A DNA stretch of 64,000 nucleotides from Tsukamurella ocularis (GTDB taxonomy: Bacteria; Actinomycetota; Actinomycetes; Mycobacteriales; Mycobacteriaceae): positions 620,001 through 684,000 of the forward strand of contig NZ_JANUCJ010000002.1 in NCBI RefSeq assembly GCF_024807615.1, written 5' to 3'. Both the position numbers and the translations under genes were made by a program. The notes beneath the pieces are model-generated. The model saw only the letters and a list, made by a program, of their open reading frames with translations, was not told where the DNA came from and made no database searches. This document shows, piece by piece, positions 31,768-40,141 of this stretch (the stretch's first letter is position 1; every line of letters starts with the position of its first letter).

Positions 31768-32856
31768 TCAGACTCCGGCGGGCAGCCCCGCCCCGGACGG
31801 CGAGACGAGGATCTTCACCGCGGTCTCGTTGTGATGCAGCAGGGTGTCGTAGCCGACGGTGACCAGCTCGTCGAGGCCGATCCTGCCGGTGATGAACGGC
31901 GCCAGGTCGACGGTGCCGCTCTCGACCAGCGCGATCGTCTCGGCGTGGTTGTTCACGTAGGCGATAGTGCCGCGCATGTCGATCTCCTTGAGCACCAGCT
32001 TCTGCATGTCGACGCTGCCCGGTTGCCCCCAGATGGAGACGACCACGAGCACGGCCTGCGGCCGCAGCGCATCGAACAGGGCGTCCAGCGCGGGCTGCAC
32101 GGAGGTGCACTCGAAGCCGACGTCGGCGCCGCGGCCGCCGGTGAGGCCCTGCACGGCGGCCACGACATCGGTCACCGTCGGATCGAAGACGTGGTCGGCG
32201 ACGCCTGTCTCGGCGGCGCGACTCCGGCGCAGCGAGCTGGGCTCGCTGATGGCCACCGTCAGCCCCTTGGCCTTGCAGACCGCGGCGGTGAGCAGCCCGA
32301 TCGGCCCGGCTCCGGTGATGAGAGCGAAGGCGCCGGCGCCCGCACCGGAGCGCTGCAGCGCGTGGTACCCCACAGCGAGCGGTTCGATGAGCGCCGCCTG
32401 GTCCAGCGGCACGTCCTTCGAGACCCGGTGCACCCAGCGGCGCTGCACGACGATCCGCTCCGAGAGCCCACCGCCGCGGCCGCCCAGCCCGATGAAGTTC
32501 ATATCCGACGAGAGGTGGTAGTCGGTGCTGTCCGGCCCGGTGTCCACGTCGTCGGCGATGATGTACGGCTCGACCACTACGTGATCCCCCACCTGCAGGT
32601 CGTCGACGCCGGCGCCGACCGCGGCGATGACGCCGGACATCTCGTGCCCGATCGTCAGAGGCGCGGCTTCGCCGCTCACCGGATTCGGGTGGCCGCACGG
32701 CGGCACGAAGATCGGGCCGTCCACGTACTCGTGCAGGTCGGTGCCGCAGATTCCGCACCACGCGACGTCGATGGCGACGGTGCCCTCGGTCACCTCGGGC
32801 GCGGGGACGTCCTCGATCCGGACGTCGTTGCGGTCGTGGTAGCGCGCTGCTCGCAT
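31768..32856 (-). CDS. Zinc-dependent alcohol dehydrogenase, 2,3-butanediol dehydrogenase-like
   Basis: A 362-residue medium-chain dehydrogenase. N-terminal CGICGTDLHEYVDGPIF holds the catalytic-zinc Cys; TIGHEMSGVIAAVGAG is the zinc-alcohol-dehydrogenase signature (His-Glu). The coenzyme fold is ALITGAGPIGLLTAAVCKAKG with SEPS at the end of beta-2. The layout matches (R,R)-butanediol dehydrogenases, though the exact alcohol is not fixed by sequence. ATG at 32856 has GGAGGAA upstream. It stands 85 bp downstream of aldR. Confidence 0.85.
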   Translation of the reverse strand: MRAARYHDRNDVRIEDVPAPEVTEGTVAIDVAWCGICGTDLHEYVDGPIFVPPCGHPNPVSGEAAPLTIGHEMSGVIAAVGAGVDDLQVGDHVVVEPYIIADDVDTGPDSTDYHLSSDMNFIGLGGRGGGLSERIVVQRRWVHRVSKDVPLDQAALIEPLAVGYHALQRSGAGAGAFALITGAGPIGLLTAAVCKAKGLTVAISEPSSLRRSRAAETGVADHVFDPTVTDVVAAVQGLTGGRGADVGFECTSVQPALDALFDALRPQAVLVVVSIWGQPGSVDMQKLVLKEIDMRGTIAYVNNHAETIALVESGTVDLAPFITGRIGLDELVTVGYDTLLHHNETAVKILVSPSGAGLPAGV

Positions 32857-32941
32857 GGGATTCCTCCGGTCGTAGACATGTGACTCGTCCCACACTCGCC
32901 GCGGTCCGTGCGCCCCGTCGATCGTTGCAGCGGGTTGCAGC

Positions 32942-33451
32942 CTAGAGCGGCGCCGAGCCACGGACATGCTCGAAGACGAGGGAGGTGTTGGTGCCCGCGA
33001 CCTCCTCGCGGGCACTGAGGTACTCGACGAGGTGGCGCAGATCGTCGGTGTCGACAGCCGCGATGTGCAGCAGGTAGTCGTCGCCGCCGGCGAGGAAGTA
33101 CGCGTCGATGACGGGCGGCAGGTCGATCACCGACTCCACGAACTGCCGGATCCGGTGCCGGGCGGTCGAACGCAACGTCACGGCGATCATGGCACGCAGG
33201 GGCCGGCCGACGGCCGCGGGATCGACGTCAGCGTAGAAACCGCGGATCACACCCGCATCGGTGAGGCGCCGGACCCGAGTGTGCACCGTGGACGGGGCCA
33301 GGCCGACCTCCTCCGCAAGGGCGGCGTTCGAGACCCGCCCGTCCCGCTGGAGTGCGAGCAGGATCCGCCGGTCCGCATCGTCGAGCAGCGGTCGACGATC
33401 GTTCGACGATGGTGGGCGATACGCCGTTCTCACAGAATGTACGTCAGCCAC
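32942..33451 (-). CDS. aldR: Lrp/AsnC-family regulator (AldR-like)
   Basis: A 169-residue Lrp/AsnC protein. N-terminal HTH at about residues 24-70 (LDDADRRILLALQRDGRVSN, then APSTVHTRVRRL); C-terminal RAM ligand-binding domain. It is divergent from ald across 97 bp, as in M. tuberculosis, where AldR (Rv2779c) controls ald in response to amino acids. GTG at 33451 has AAAGGG upstream. The shared gap 33452-33548 presumably holds its operators; no strong palindrome stands out. Confidence 0.88.
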   Translation of the reverse strand: MADVHSVRTAYRPPSSNDRRPLLDDADRRILLALQRDGRVSNAALAEEVGLAPSTVHTRVRRLTDAGVIRGFYADVDPAAVGRPLRAMIAVTLRSTARHRIRQFVESVIDLPPVIDAYFLAGGDDYLLHIAAVDTDDLRHLVEYLSAREEVAGTNTSLVFEHVRGSAPL

Positions 33452-33548
33452 TTCGTACCCTTTCAGAATCTTCTTCCGTGCCCTTGATCAGTTCTCGATG
33501 TTTCTTCAGACTATGTGACACAAGCCACCCGCCGGACAGGAGCACACG

Positions 33549-34664
33549 ATGCGCGTCGGAATCCCCACCGAGATCAAGAACAACGAGTACCGCGTGGCGA
33601 TCACGCCCGGCGGTGTCGCTGAGCTGACCCGCCGCGGCCACGACGTGCTGATCGAGGACGGCGCGGGCGTCGGCTCGGCGATCGCCAACGAGGACTTCGC
33701 CGCGGCGGGTGCCCGCATCGTGCCGACGGCGGACGACGTCTGGAGCGAGGCCGACCTCCTGCTCAAGGTCAAAGAGCCCATCGCGGCGGAGTACGCCCGG
33801 ATGCGCGCCGACCAAACGATCTTCACCTACCTGCACCTGGCCGCCTCGCGACCGTGCACCGACGCGCTCCTGTCGTCGAAGACCACGTCGATCGCGTACG
33901 AGACGGTCCAGCTCCCCGACGGCTCGCTCCCCCTGCTCGCCCCGATGTCCGAGGTGGCAGGCCGGCTCGCCCCACAGGTCGGCAGCTACCACCTGATGCG
34001 CTCCAAGGGGGGCCGTGGCGTGCTCATGGGCGGCGTCCCCGGCACCGCGCCCGCGAAGGTCACCGTGCTCGGCGGCGGCGTCTCCGGCATCAACGCCGCG
34101 CAGATCGCCGCGGGCATGGGCGCCGACGTCACCGTCTTCGACCTGGACGTGCGCAAGATGCGCGCCGTCAACGCCCAGTTCGGCGGCCGTGTGCACACCA
34201 GCTACTCCACCTCGCTCGCGCTCGAGGAGGCCGTCGTCGAGTCGGACCTGGTGATCGGCGCCGTGCTGATCCCGGGCGCCGCGGCGCCGAAGCTCGTCTC
34301 CACCGACCTCGTGCACCGCATGCGTCCCGGCGCCGTGCTCGTCGACATCGCGATCGACCAGGGCGGCTGCTTCGCCGACTCGCACCCGACCACGCACGAC
34401 GATCCGACCTTCACCGTCGGCGAGACCGTCTTCTACTGCGTCGCGAACATGCCGGGCGCGGTGCCGCGCACCTCCACGTTCGCGCTTACGGGCGCCACCC
34501 TGCCCTACGTGCTGCGCATCGCGGACAAGGGCTGGAAGGCCGCCTGCTCCGAGGACGCCGCGCTGGCCGCGGGCCTCTCGACGCACGACGGCGTGCTCCT
34601 CAACGCCGGAGTGGGCGAGGCCCTGGGCATCGAGTCGAAGGCGCCCGAAGCCGTCCTGGCCTGA
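33549..34664 (+). CDS. ald: Alanine dehydrogenase
   Basis: A 371-residue NAD-dependent enzyme interconverting L-alanine and pyruvate plus ammonia. It starts MRVGIPTEIKNNEYRVA with the pyruvate-binding Arg, carries Lys in LLKVKEPI, catalytic His in YLHLAA, and the NAD fold VTVLGGGVSGINAAQIAAGM (about residues 172-191). Length matches M. tuberculosis Ald (371 aa). CAGGAG lies just upstream of the ATG. Confidence 0.95.
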   Translation: MRVGIPTEIKNNEYRVAITPGGVAELTRRGHDVLIEDGAGVGSAIANEDFAAAGARIVPTADDVWSEADLLLKVKEPIAAEYARMRADQTIFTYLHLAASRPCTDALLSSKTTSIAYETVQLPDGSLPLLAPMSEVAGRLAPQVGSYHLMRSKGGRGVLMGGVPGTAPAKVTVLGGGVSGINAAQIAAGMGADVTVFDLDVRKMRAVNAQFGGRVHTSYSTSLALEEAVVESDLVIGAVLIPGAAAPKLVSTDLVHRMRPGAVLVDIAIDQGGCFADSHPTTHDDPTFTVGETVFYCVANMPGAVPRTSTFALTGATLPYVLRIADKGWKAACSEDAALAAGLSTHDGVLLNAGVGEALGIESKAPEAVLA

Positions 34665-34687
34665 GCCACGACGTCACCCGCGGCAGT

Positions 34688-36568
34688 TCACCACTCGCCG
34701 GCGTCGAGGTACTGCGCGAGGTTGGCCATGCGGCGCTGCACCGCGGCCACCTCGCGCACGCACTGCTCGAGGAGCCCGCGGTCCAGGGAGGACATCCGGC
34801 GGATCGACAGGACGTCACCCGGCGCACGACCGGCACCCATCTGCTGCACCTGATGCTCCATCCGGAGACGCTCGAGGATCGAGAAGGCCTCGCGCAAAAT
34901 CTCCGCGGAATCATCAGGCAGCACGGGCGAATCCGCGCCCGCGGCGAGCCGGTTGCGGGTCTGCAGCTTGGTCGACCCGCGGCTCAGCGCCGCCCACCGG
35001 GCGATGTTCACCACCGGCACCAGGGCGTGCGCCTTGATGTCGAAGGTGCCGCCCCGCAGTGAGATCACGTCGCGCACGGAGCGCAGCCGCGCCTTCGCTG
35101 TGAGAGCCTCGCGCAGCATCAGGATGAAGGCGCGTGGATGTTCCGAAAGATGTTGATAGACACCGGCAACGGGCTGCAGGGTCAGGTCGCCCCACACGGG
35201 GCGGCCGTCCACCAGCAGCGAGGCCATCATCATCGCGTTGTTCGACAGCGGCGCGTCGATCCACTCACCCGCCGCGTACAGCCATTCGGACTCGGTGCGG
35301 CAGAAGCGGGCCTGCGCGGCGACCGCGCCGTTGGTGTCCGACGGAATGCCGCATTCCTCGAGCCGTGTGTGGACCGCGGCGGCCAGAGCGAGGGCGGCGG
35401 ACCGTCGCACCTCGATCTCCTCCGCCGAGGCACCGGGCAAATCCTTGAGGATGATCGCGCTGTCGACGTCCGAACTGGGAACCACCTCGCGGCGCGAGAC
35501 GCTGCCGAGGGAAAGCCAGGTGAAGTCGCCCTCGCGGAGCCCGCTGTGCACCGGCAGTTCGAGCTCGATGCAGCGGCGGACCATCGCCTCGATCGCCACG
35601 GCCGCGACGCCCGAAATGTGCCGGACCGGCGCCTGCTGGCCCCACAGCACGGGGAAGATCTCGCGGATCGTCGCGCCGATCTCCGGCAGCTCCGCGGCCT
35701 CGGCGCGCTCGATCCGGCGCTGCAGCGCGAAGGTCGACGTGGTGGGAACCGTGAGGAAGTCGACGTCCTGGACGACACCGCGCACGGCGGCGTGCTCGTC
35801 CAGCACGGCCATGTAGTGCAGCTTGCGGTCGAGCATCTCGATGAGCACGTCGGACGAGAGCGCGGTCTCCGGGACGGCGGCCAACGGCGCCGTCATCACC
35901 GCCGTCACGGGGTCGGTCACGGGCCGCCCCACGGAGATCACGCGCGCCCGCAGGTCGTGATCAGTGACGATACCCAGCGGCTCCCTGGCGGCGTTCTCGA
36001 CGAGTATGTAGCCCGACTTCGCGGCCGTCATTGCCGTGGCGGCCTCCTGCACGGTGACGGTCGGCGGGCAGATGACCGGCGGTCGGCGCACGATCTCGCC
36101 CGCCGTCCGCTCGCGGACCTCCTCCGCGGATACAGCCGTGGTCGGCTTGGCGAGCTCGGTCGCCAGAAACGCCGCGCCGGCGGGGGTGGAGAACATGTCG
36201 CCGACGGCCCAGGCCGGCAGCCGCAGCAGCGTCACGTCGGAGAGCGCCACCGCCCGCGGGCCGCCCTTCGCGCCGACCAGGATGACCACGTAGCCGAACA
36301 CCCCGCCCGGACCGACCACCTCGTCGACATCGCCCACATCGGTCGGCGACGCCGCCGGAAAGTTCCACACCCCAACCCGGCCGGTAAGCACGACGAAGGC
36401 ATGGTCGGGCGAAGCGGACAAACCGTCCAGTATCGTCGCGCCCTCGGAGAACTCGCTGATCGACGATTCGGCCGCCAGACGTGCGCGAACGTCGTCGGGC
36501 AGGCCGTCGAAGGGCGCGTGTCCGGAGAGGAAGGCAAACAGCTCCCCGAGGTCCGAGAAGTCGGTCAT
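34688..36568 (-). CDS. cNMP-binding/CBS/DUF294 putative nucleotidyltransferase
   Basis: A 626-residue multidomain signalling protein. In order: cyclic-nucleotide-binding-like beta roll (about 20-135), CBS-domain pair (about 165-290), DUF294 nucleotidyltransferase domain (GSVSRREVVPSSDVDSAII, with GS and D-x-D typical of the fold), and DUF294 C-terminal helical domain. Related to GlnD-type and DNA polymerase III epsilon-linked nucleotidyltransferases; ligand and target unknown. ATG at 36568, divergent from the permease across 142 bp. It ends 23 bp from ald. Confidence 0.8.
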   Translation of the reverse strand: MTDFSDLGELFAFLSGHAPFDGLPDDVRARLAAESSISEFSEGATILDGLSASPDHAFVVLTGRVGVWNFPAASPTDVGDVDEVVGPGGVFGYVVILVGAKGGPRAVALSDVTLLRLPAWAVGDMFSTPAGAAFLATELAKPTTAVSAEEVRERTAGEIVRRPPVICPPTVTVQEAATAMTAAKSGYILVENAAREPLGIVTDHDLRARVISVGRPVTDPVTAVMTAPLAAVPETALSSDVLIEMLDRKLHYMAVLDEHAAVRGVVQDVDFLTVPTTSTFALQRRIERAEAAELPEIGATIREIFPVLWGQQAPVRHISGVAAVAIEAMVRRCIELELPVHSGLREGDFTWLSLGSVSRREVVPSSDVDSAIILKDLPGASAEEIEVRRSAALALAAAVHTRLEECGIPSDTNGAVAAQARFCRTESEWLYAAGEWIDAPLSNNAMMMASLLVDGRPVWGDLTLQPVAGVYQHLSEHPRAFILMLREALTAKARLRSVRDVISLRGGTFDIKAHALVPVVNIARWAALSRGSTKLQTRNRLAAGADSPVLPDDSAEILREAFSILERLRMEHQVQQMGAGRAPGDVLSIRRMSSLDRGLLEQCVREVAAVQRRMANLAQYLDAGEW

Positions 36569-36710
36569 GGACCTATGTTTACACGTCGGCGGCGATCGAC
36601 ATCCCCAAGTCATCTCTCGGTAACGCGTCCGCGGAAGCGTTGCGAGGTCTACATTCCCATCCAGCGCACAACCCCATGCGCACCGATACGTCGAGGAGAA
36701 GGACTCATCC

Positions 36711-38219
36711 ATGACGCATTCCGTCGATAAGTTCGCGGCCGAGCAGGAGGGCTACAAGCAGACCCTCGGTCGGCGACACGTGCAGATGATCGCCATCGGC
36801 GGCGCCATCGGCACGGGCCTGTTCCTGGGCTCCGCCAGCCGCCTCAACAGCACGGGCCCGGCGCTGCTCTTCAGTTACGCGTTCGTCGGCGTGATCGCCT
36901 TCTTCCTGATGCGGGCCCTCGGCGAGCTGGTGCTGTACCGCCAGAGCTCGGGCGCCTTCGTCTCCTACGCCCGCGAGTTCTTCGGCGAGGCCGCGGCCTA
37001 CGCCGCGGGATGGCTGTACTGGATCTTCTGGGCGCTCACCGGCGTCGCGGAACTGTCGGCCGTCGCGGTGTACGTCCGCAAGTGGTGGGAACTGCCCAAC
37101 TGGGTCTCCGTGATCATCGCGCTCGCCGTGGTCCTGGTCATCAACCTGCTCTCGGCCCGCGCCTTCGGCGAGTTCGAGTTCTGGGCATCCGTGCTCAAGG
37201 TCGGCGCCATCGTGATCTTCCTCGTGGTCGGCCTCGTCATCGTGATCGGCCAGGTCACGGTGGGCAGCGGCGATCTGGCCCACAAGGCGGGCATCTCCAA
37301 CCTCTGGTCGAACCCCGGCGGATTCTGGCCCCACAGCGACACCTTCGGCTGGATCGCGCCGATCGTCGTGATGTCAGGCGTCGTCTTCGCCTACGCGGCC
37401 ATCGAAATGGTGGGCATCGCCGCCGGCGAGATGCAGAACCCGCAGCGCGAGGTGCCGAAGGCCGTCAACTCGGTCATCCTGCGTATCGCGGTCTTCTACT
37501 GCGGCTCGATCTTCCTGCTCGTCTGCATCCTGCCGACCAGCCAGTACGGCACGAAGACCGCCTCCGGCGATCTCGAGTCCCCCTTCGTCACGGTCTTCGA
37601 GCGGATGGGCATCAGCTGGATGGCGACCCTCATCAACGGTGTGCTCATCGTCGCTGCGATGAGCTCGCTCAACGCCGGGCTGTACACCACGGGCCGCATG
37701 CTCCGCAGTCTCGCCGCGAGCCGCGAGGCACCCCGGATGTTCATGAACATGAGCAGGTCGGGAGTCCCCGCCACCGGCATCATCGTCACGTCCATCTTCT
37801 ACGTCCTCGGTGCCGTGCTCAACGCGCTCGTCCCCGGCCACGCCTTCGACATCGCCCTCGAGGCCTCCGCCATCGCGGTCGTCGGCGTGTGGGGCCTGAT
37901 CTTCCTGTGCCACATCCGCTACCGGAAGCTCTCGGATGCGGGCATCGTCACCACGAGCCCGTTCCGTGCTCCGCTCGCACCGCTCATGAGCTACGTCGGA
38001 CTTGTTTTCCTGGTGCTCGTCCTCGTCGGTATGGCCTACTCGGGCTACAAGTCCGACGGTGGCTTCTGGGACAAGACGAACCTCATCGTGGTCGTCCTGG
38101 GCATCCCCGCCTTCGTCGCCATCCTCGCGATCGGCTGGTTCGCCGTGAAGCCGAAGGTGGTCGAGCACACCGGCGGCGACCTCGCCCCCACGTGGTCGCT
38201 CAAGGACAAGAAGAACTGA
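36711..38219 (+). CDS. Amino acid permease (APC superfamily, AnsP/GabP-like)
   Basis: A 502-residue permease with twelve hydrophobic segments. The N-terminal signature RRHVQMIAIGGAIGTGLFLG marks the bacterial amino-acid transporter family (AroP, AnsP, GabP, CycA). Substrate cannot be set from sequence; asparagine-, proline- or alanine-type is plausible, and proximity to ald is suggestive only. ATG at 36711 has GGAGAAGGA upstream. A strong terminator follows. Confidence 0.88.
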   Translation: MTHSVDKFAAEQEGYKQTLGRRHVQMIAIGGAIGTGLFLGSASRLNSTGPALLFSYAFVGVIAFFLMRALGELVLYRQSSGAFVSYAREFFGEAAAYAAGWLYWIFWALTGVAELSAVAVYVRKWWELPNWVSVIIALAVVLVINLLSARAFGEFEFWASVLKVGAIVIFLVVGLVIVIGQVTVGSGDLAHKAGISNLWSNPGGFWPHSDTFGWIAPIVVMSGVVFAYAAIEMVGIAAGEMQNPQREVPKAVNSVILRIAVFYCGSIFLLVCILPTSQYGTKTASGDLESPFVTVFERMGISWMATLINGVLIVAAMSSLNAGLYTTGRMLRSLAASREAPRMFMNMSRSGVPATGIIVTSIFYVLGAVLNALVPGHAFDIALEASAIAVVGVWGLIFLCHIRYRKLSDAGIVTTSPFRAPLAPLMSYVGLVFLVLVLVGMAYSGYKSDGGFWDKTNLIVVVLGIPAFVAILAIGWFAVKPKVVEHTGGDLAPTWSLKDKKN

Positions 38220-38230
38220 CCTCTCGCTCC

Positions 38231-38264
38231 ACAGACGCCCGCCGGTTCACCGGCGGGCGTCTGT
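38231..38264 (+). terminator. Hairpin terminator after the permease gene
   Basis: A perfect 15-bp stem, acagacgcccgccgg and ccggcgggcgtctgt, with a ttca loop, 11 bp past the permease stop. There is no U-tract, as is usual for actinobacterial terminators. Confidence 0.85.
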
Positions 38265-38379
38265 CGTCGTCGGGGACCGGGACTCCGATCCGGCGGTGAC
38301 GCGTTGGTGCAGCCGGGCTGGAGGTGGCGCCCACAAGCCCGTTCACCCACGATTCATAGTGTGCGATTACGTTGCCGCC

Positions 38380-39384
38380 ATGACCACTCGCTCCCGCACC
38401 CTGTCCCGCGCCACCGCGCTCGCGGCGGCCGTCACCGTCGCCTTGGGCAGCGGGGCGGTCGCCGCCCCCGTGTGGGCGGCCCCGTCGGGCTCGTTCGACC
38501 TGCAGTCGCACCGGGGCGGGCGGGGCGAGCACACCGAGGAGTCGCTGTACGGCTTCGCACGCTCGCTCGAGCTCGGGGTGACCACGCTCGAACTCGACGT
38601 GGTGCTCACCAAGGACGACGTACCGCTGATCTGGCACGACCCGACGGTGCAGGCCGACAAGTGCACCGACACTGCGCCCGCGACACCCTGGGACACACAG
38701 TTCCCGTACGTGGGCAAGACGATCCACGACCTCACCTACGCTCAGGTGCAGACGCTCGTGTGCGCGAAGAAGCTGGCGAAGTTCCCGACTGCGAAGGTGG
38801 TCGAGGGCAACCGGATCGCGACGCTGCCGCAGCTCTTCGACCTGGCCGCGCAGTACCGGGGCAACACGGTGCGGTTCAACATCGAGACCAAGATCGAGGC
38901 GGAGGAGCGGTCGAAGTCCGCGGAACCGGCCGCCTTCGTCGCGCAGATCCTCGGTGCCGCGCGCCGCGCCGGCGTGCTCGACCGCATCGCGGTCCAGAGC
39001 TTCGACTGGCGCTCGCTGCCACTCGTCCGGGCACAGGCACCGTCGGTGCCCCTCGTCGCGCTCTACGACGCGACGACGTGGAAGAAGGGCTCCGCCTGGC
39101 TCGGCCCGGTGAGCTACGAGAAGTCCGGCGGCGACGTGGTCCGGGCCGCCACGACGGCGGGCTTCGACGCCCTCTCCCCCGACTTCGAACTGTCGGACGC
39201 GAAGACGGTCGCCGCGGCGCACGCCGCCGGCCTGACGGTGATCCCGTGGACCGTCAACGAGGAGAAGGACATGCGCGCGCAGCTCGCGCTCGGCGTGGAC
39301 GGCATCATCACCGACTACCCGACGCGCCTGCGCGGCGTGCTCGCCGCGGAGGGCAAGCCGCTCCCCCGGGCGTCCGCCAAGTAG
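38380..39384 (+). CDS. Secreted glycerophosphodiester phosphodiesterase
   Basis: A 334-residue exported GDPD enzyme hydrolysing glycerophosphodiesters to glycerol 3-phosphate and an alcohol. Signal peptide residues 1-34 (SRATALAAAVTVALGSG, cleavage near VWAA). GDPD motif: LQSHRGGRGEHTEESLYGF with first catalytic His, LELDVVLTKD and LIWHDPT with the second His; C-terminal GVDGIITDYPTRL closes the barrel. ATG at 38380 follows TACGTT by 6 bases (leaderless). Confidence 0.9.
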   Translation: MTTRSRTLSRATALAAAVTVALGSGAVAAPVWAAPSGSFDLQSHRGGRGEHTEESLYGFARSLELGVTTLELDVVLTKDDVPLIWHDPTVQADKCTDTAPATPWDTQFPYVGKTIHDLTYAQVQTLVCAKKLAKFPTAKVVEGNRIATLPQLFDLAAQYRGNTVRFNIETKIEAEERSKSAEPAAFVAQILGAARRAGVLDRIAVQSFDWRSLPLVRAQAPSVPLVALYDATTWKKGSAWLGPVSYEKSGGDVVRAATTAGFDALSPDFELSDAKTVAAAHAAGLTVIPWTVNEEKDMRAQLALGVDGIITDYPTRLRGVLAAEGKPLPRASAK

Positions 39385-39443
39385 GTCTCCGCGAAAGATG
39401 GCGGCCACCGGAATCCGTTGGCCGCCGCCTCGTTCCGGGAGCG

Positions 39444-39905
39444 CTACGCGACGTAGGTGGCGACCGCGGTCCCCACGATGCCCGTGATCGCCACGCTGAC
39501 GCTGCCCTTGCCGGGCGCGACGATGAAGGTCCCGTCGTACTCGGAGCGTGCGGTGCCGGTCTTCCCGGTGGTGGCGTTCTGCCAGACCAGCAATCGATCC
39601 GAGAGGTCGACGCCCTTGATCGACTCGCACCGGTCCGCGGGCAGCGGCGACGGCGGGATCCCGATCACGCCGAGCTCGTGGTGGGCGATCACGCAATTGG
39701 TCCGGATCACGAGATTGCCGGCGTCGTCGAAGTCACCGACCCAGGTGGCCGTCGCGTTGGGCGCGGTCGTCCGGATCGAGGTGCCGCCCGTGACCGTTCC
39801 ACGGAAGGTGACGGTGCCGGAGGCGTTGGCCGCGGCCGGGGCGAGCGCGAGCACGGCTCCCGCCGTGAGGGCGGTGGCGATCACGCGGCGGACGAACGTT
39901 GTCAT
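39444..39905 (-). CDS. Secreted protein of unknown function
   Basis: A 153-residue exported protein. Signal peptide residues 1-29 (VRRVIATALTAGAVLALAP, cleavage near NASG). The mature part is beta-rich with Thr/Gly-rich strands and two Cys (TNCVIAHH, ADRCESIKG) that could form a disulfide. ATG at 39905 has AGGG 7 bases upstream, better placed than the ATG at 39911. It is convergent with the phosphodiesterase gene. No family recognised. Confidence 0.7.
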   Translation of the reverse strand: MTTFVRRVIATALTAGAVLALAPAAANASGTVTFRGTVTGGTSIRTTAPNATATWVGDFDDAGNLVIRTNCVIAHHELGVIGIPPSPLPADRCESIKGVDLSDRLLVWQNATTGKTGTARSEYDGTFIVAPGKGSVSVAITGIVGTAVATYVA

Positions 39906-40036
39906 GGGCATACCCTGGTTCTTTCCTCAGCAGACTTTGACGTCGCAAAGTGTACACAGCGTGCACTCCACTGCCGAACACCCGGCCGCTGCGGCGCCCG
40001 TTCGTGAGGGGACACACCGGTCCTCGGCGCGAATCA

Positions 40037-40130
40037 GGTGCGGATGCCGTCCCGCACCCCCTGCGACCGAGCGCACCCGGTACACCGGGTGCGCTCGCGC
40101 AGATCGGGTGCGGATGGATTCCCGCACCCG
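40037..40130. terminator. Cluster of three hairpins between pepR and the secreted-protein gene
   Basis: Hairpin 1, 40037-40058: ggtgcgg/ccgcacc, 8-base loop. Hairpin 2, 40069-40096: gagcgcacccgg/ccgggtgcgctc, perfect 12 bp with taca loop. Hairpin 3, 40105-40130: cgggtgcgg/ccgcacccg, 8-base loop. Hairpins 1 and 3 are near-copies. The array starts 11 bp past the pepR stop, so a reinforced terminator is likely; the shared core GGGTGCGG also suggests repeat spread. Confidence 0.7.
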
Positions 40131-40141
40131 ACCTGCCCGGC

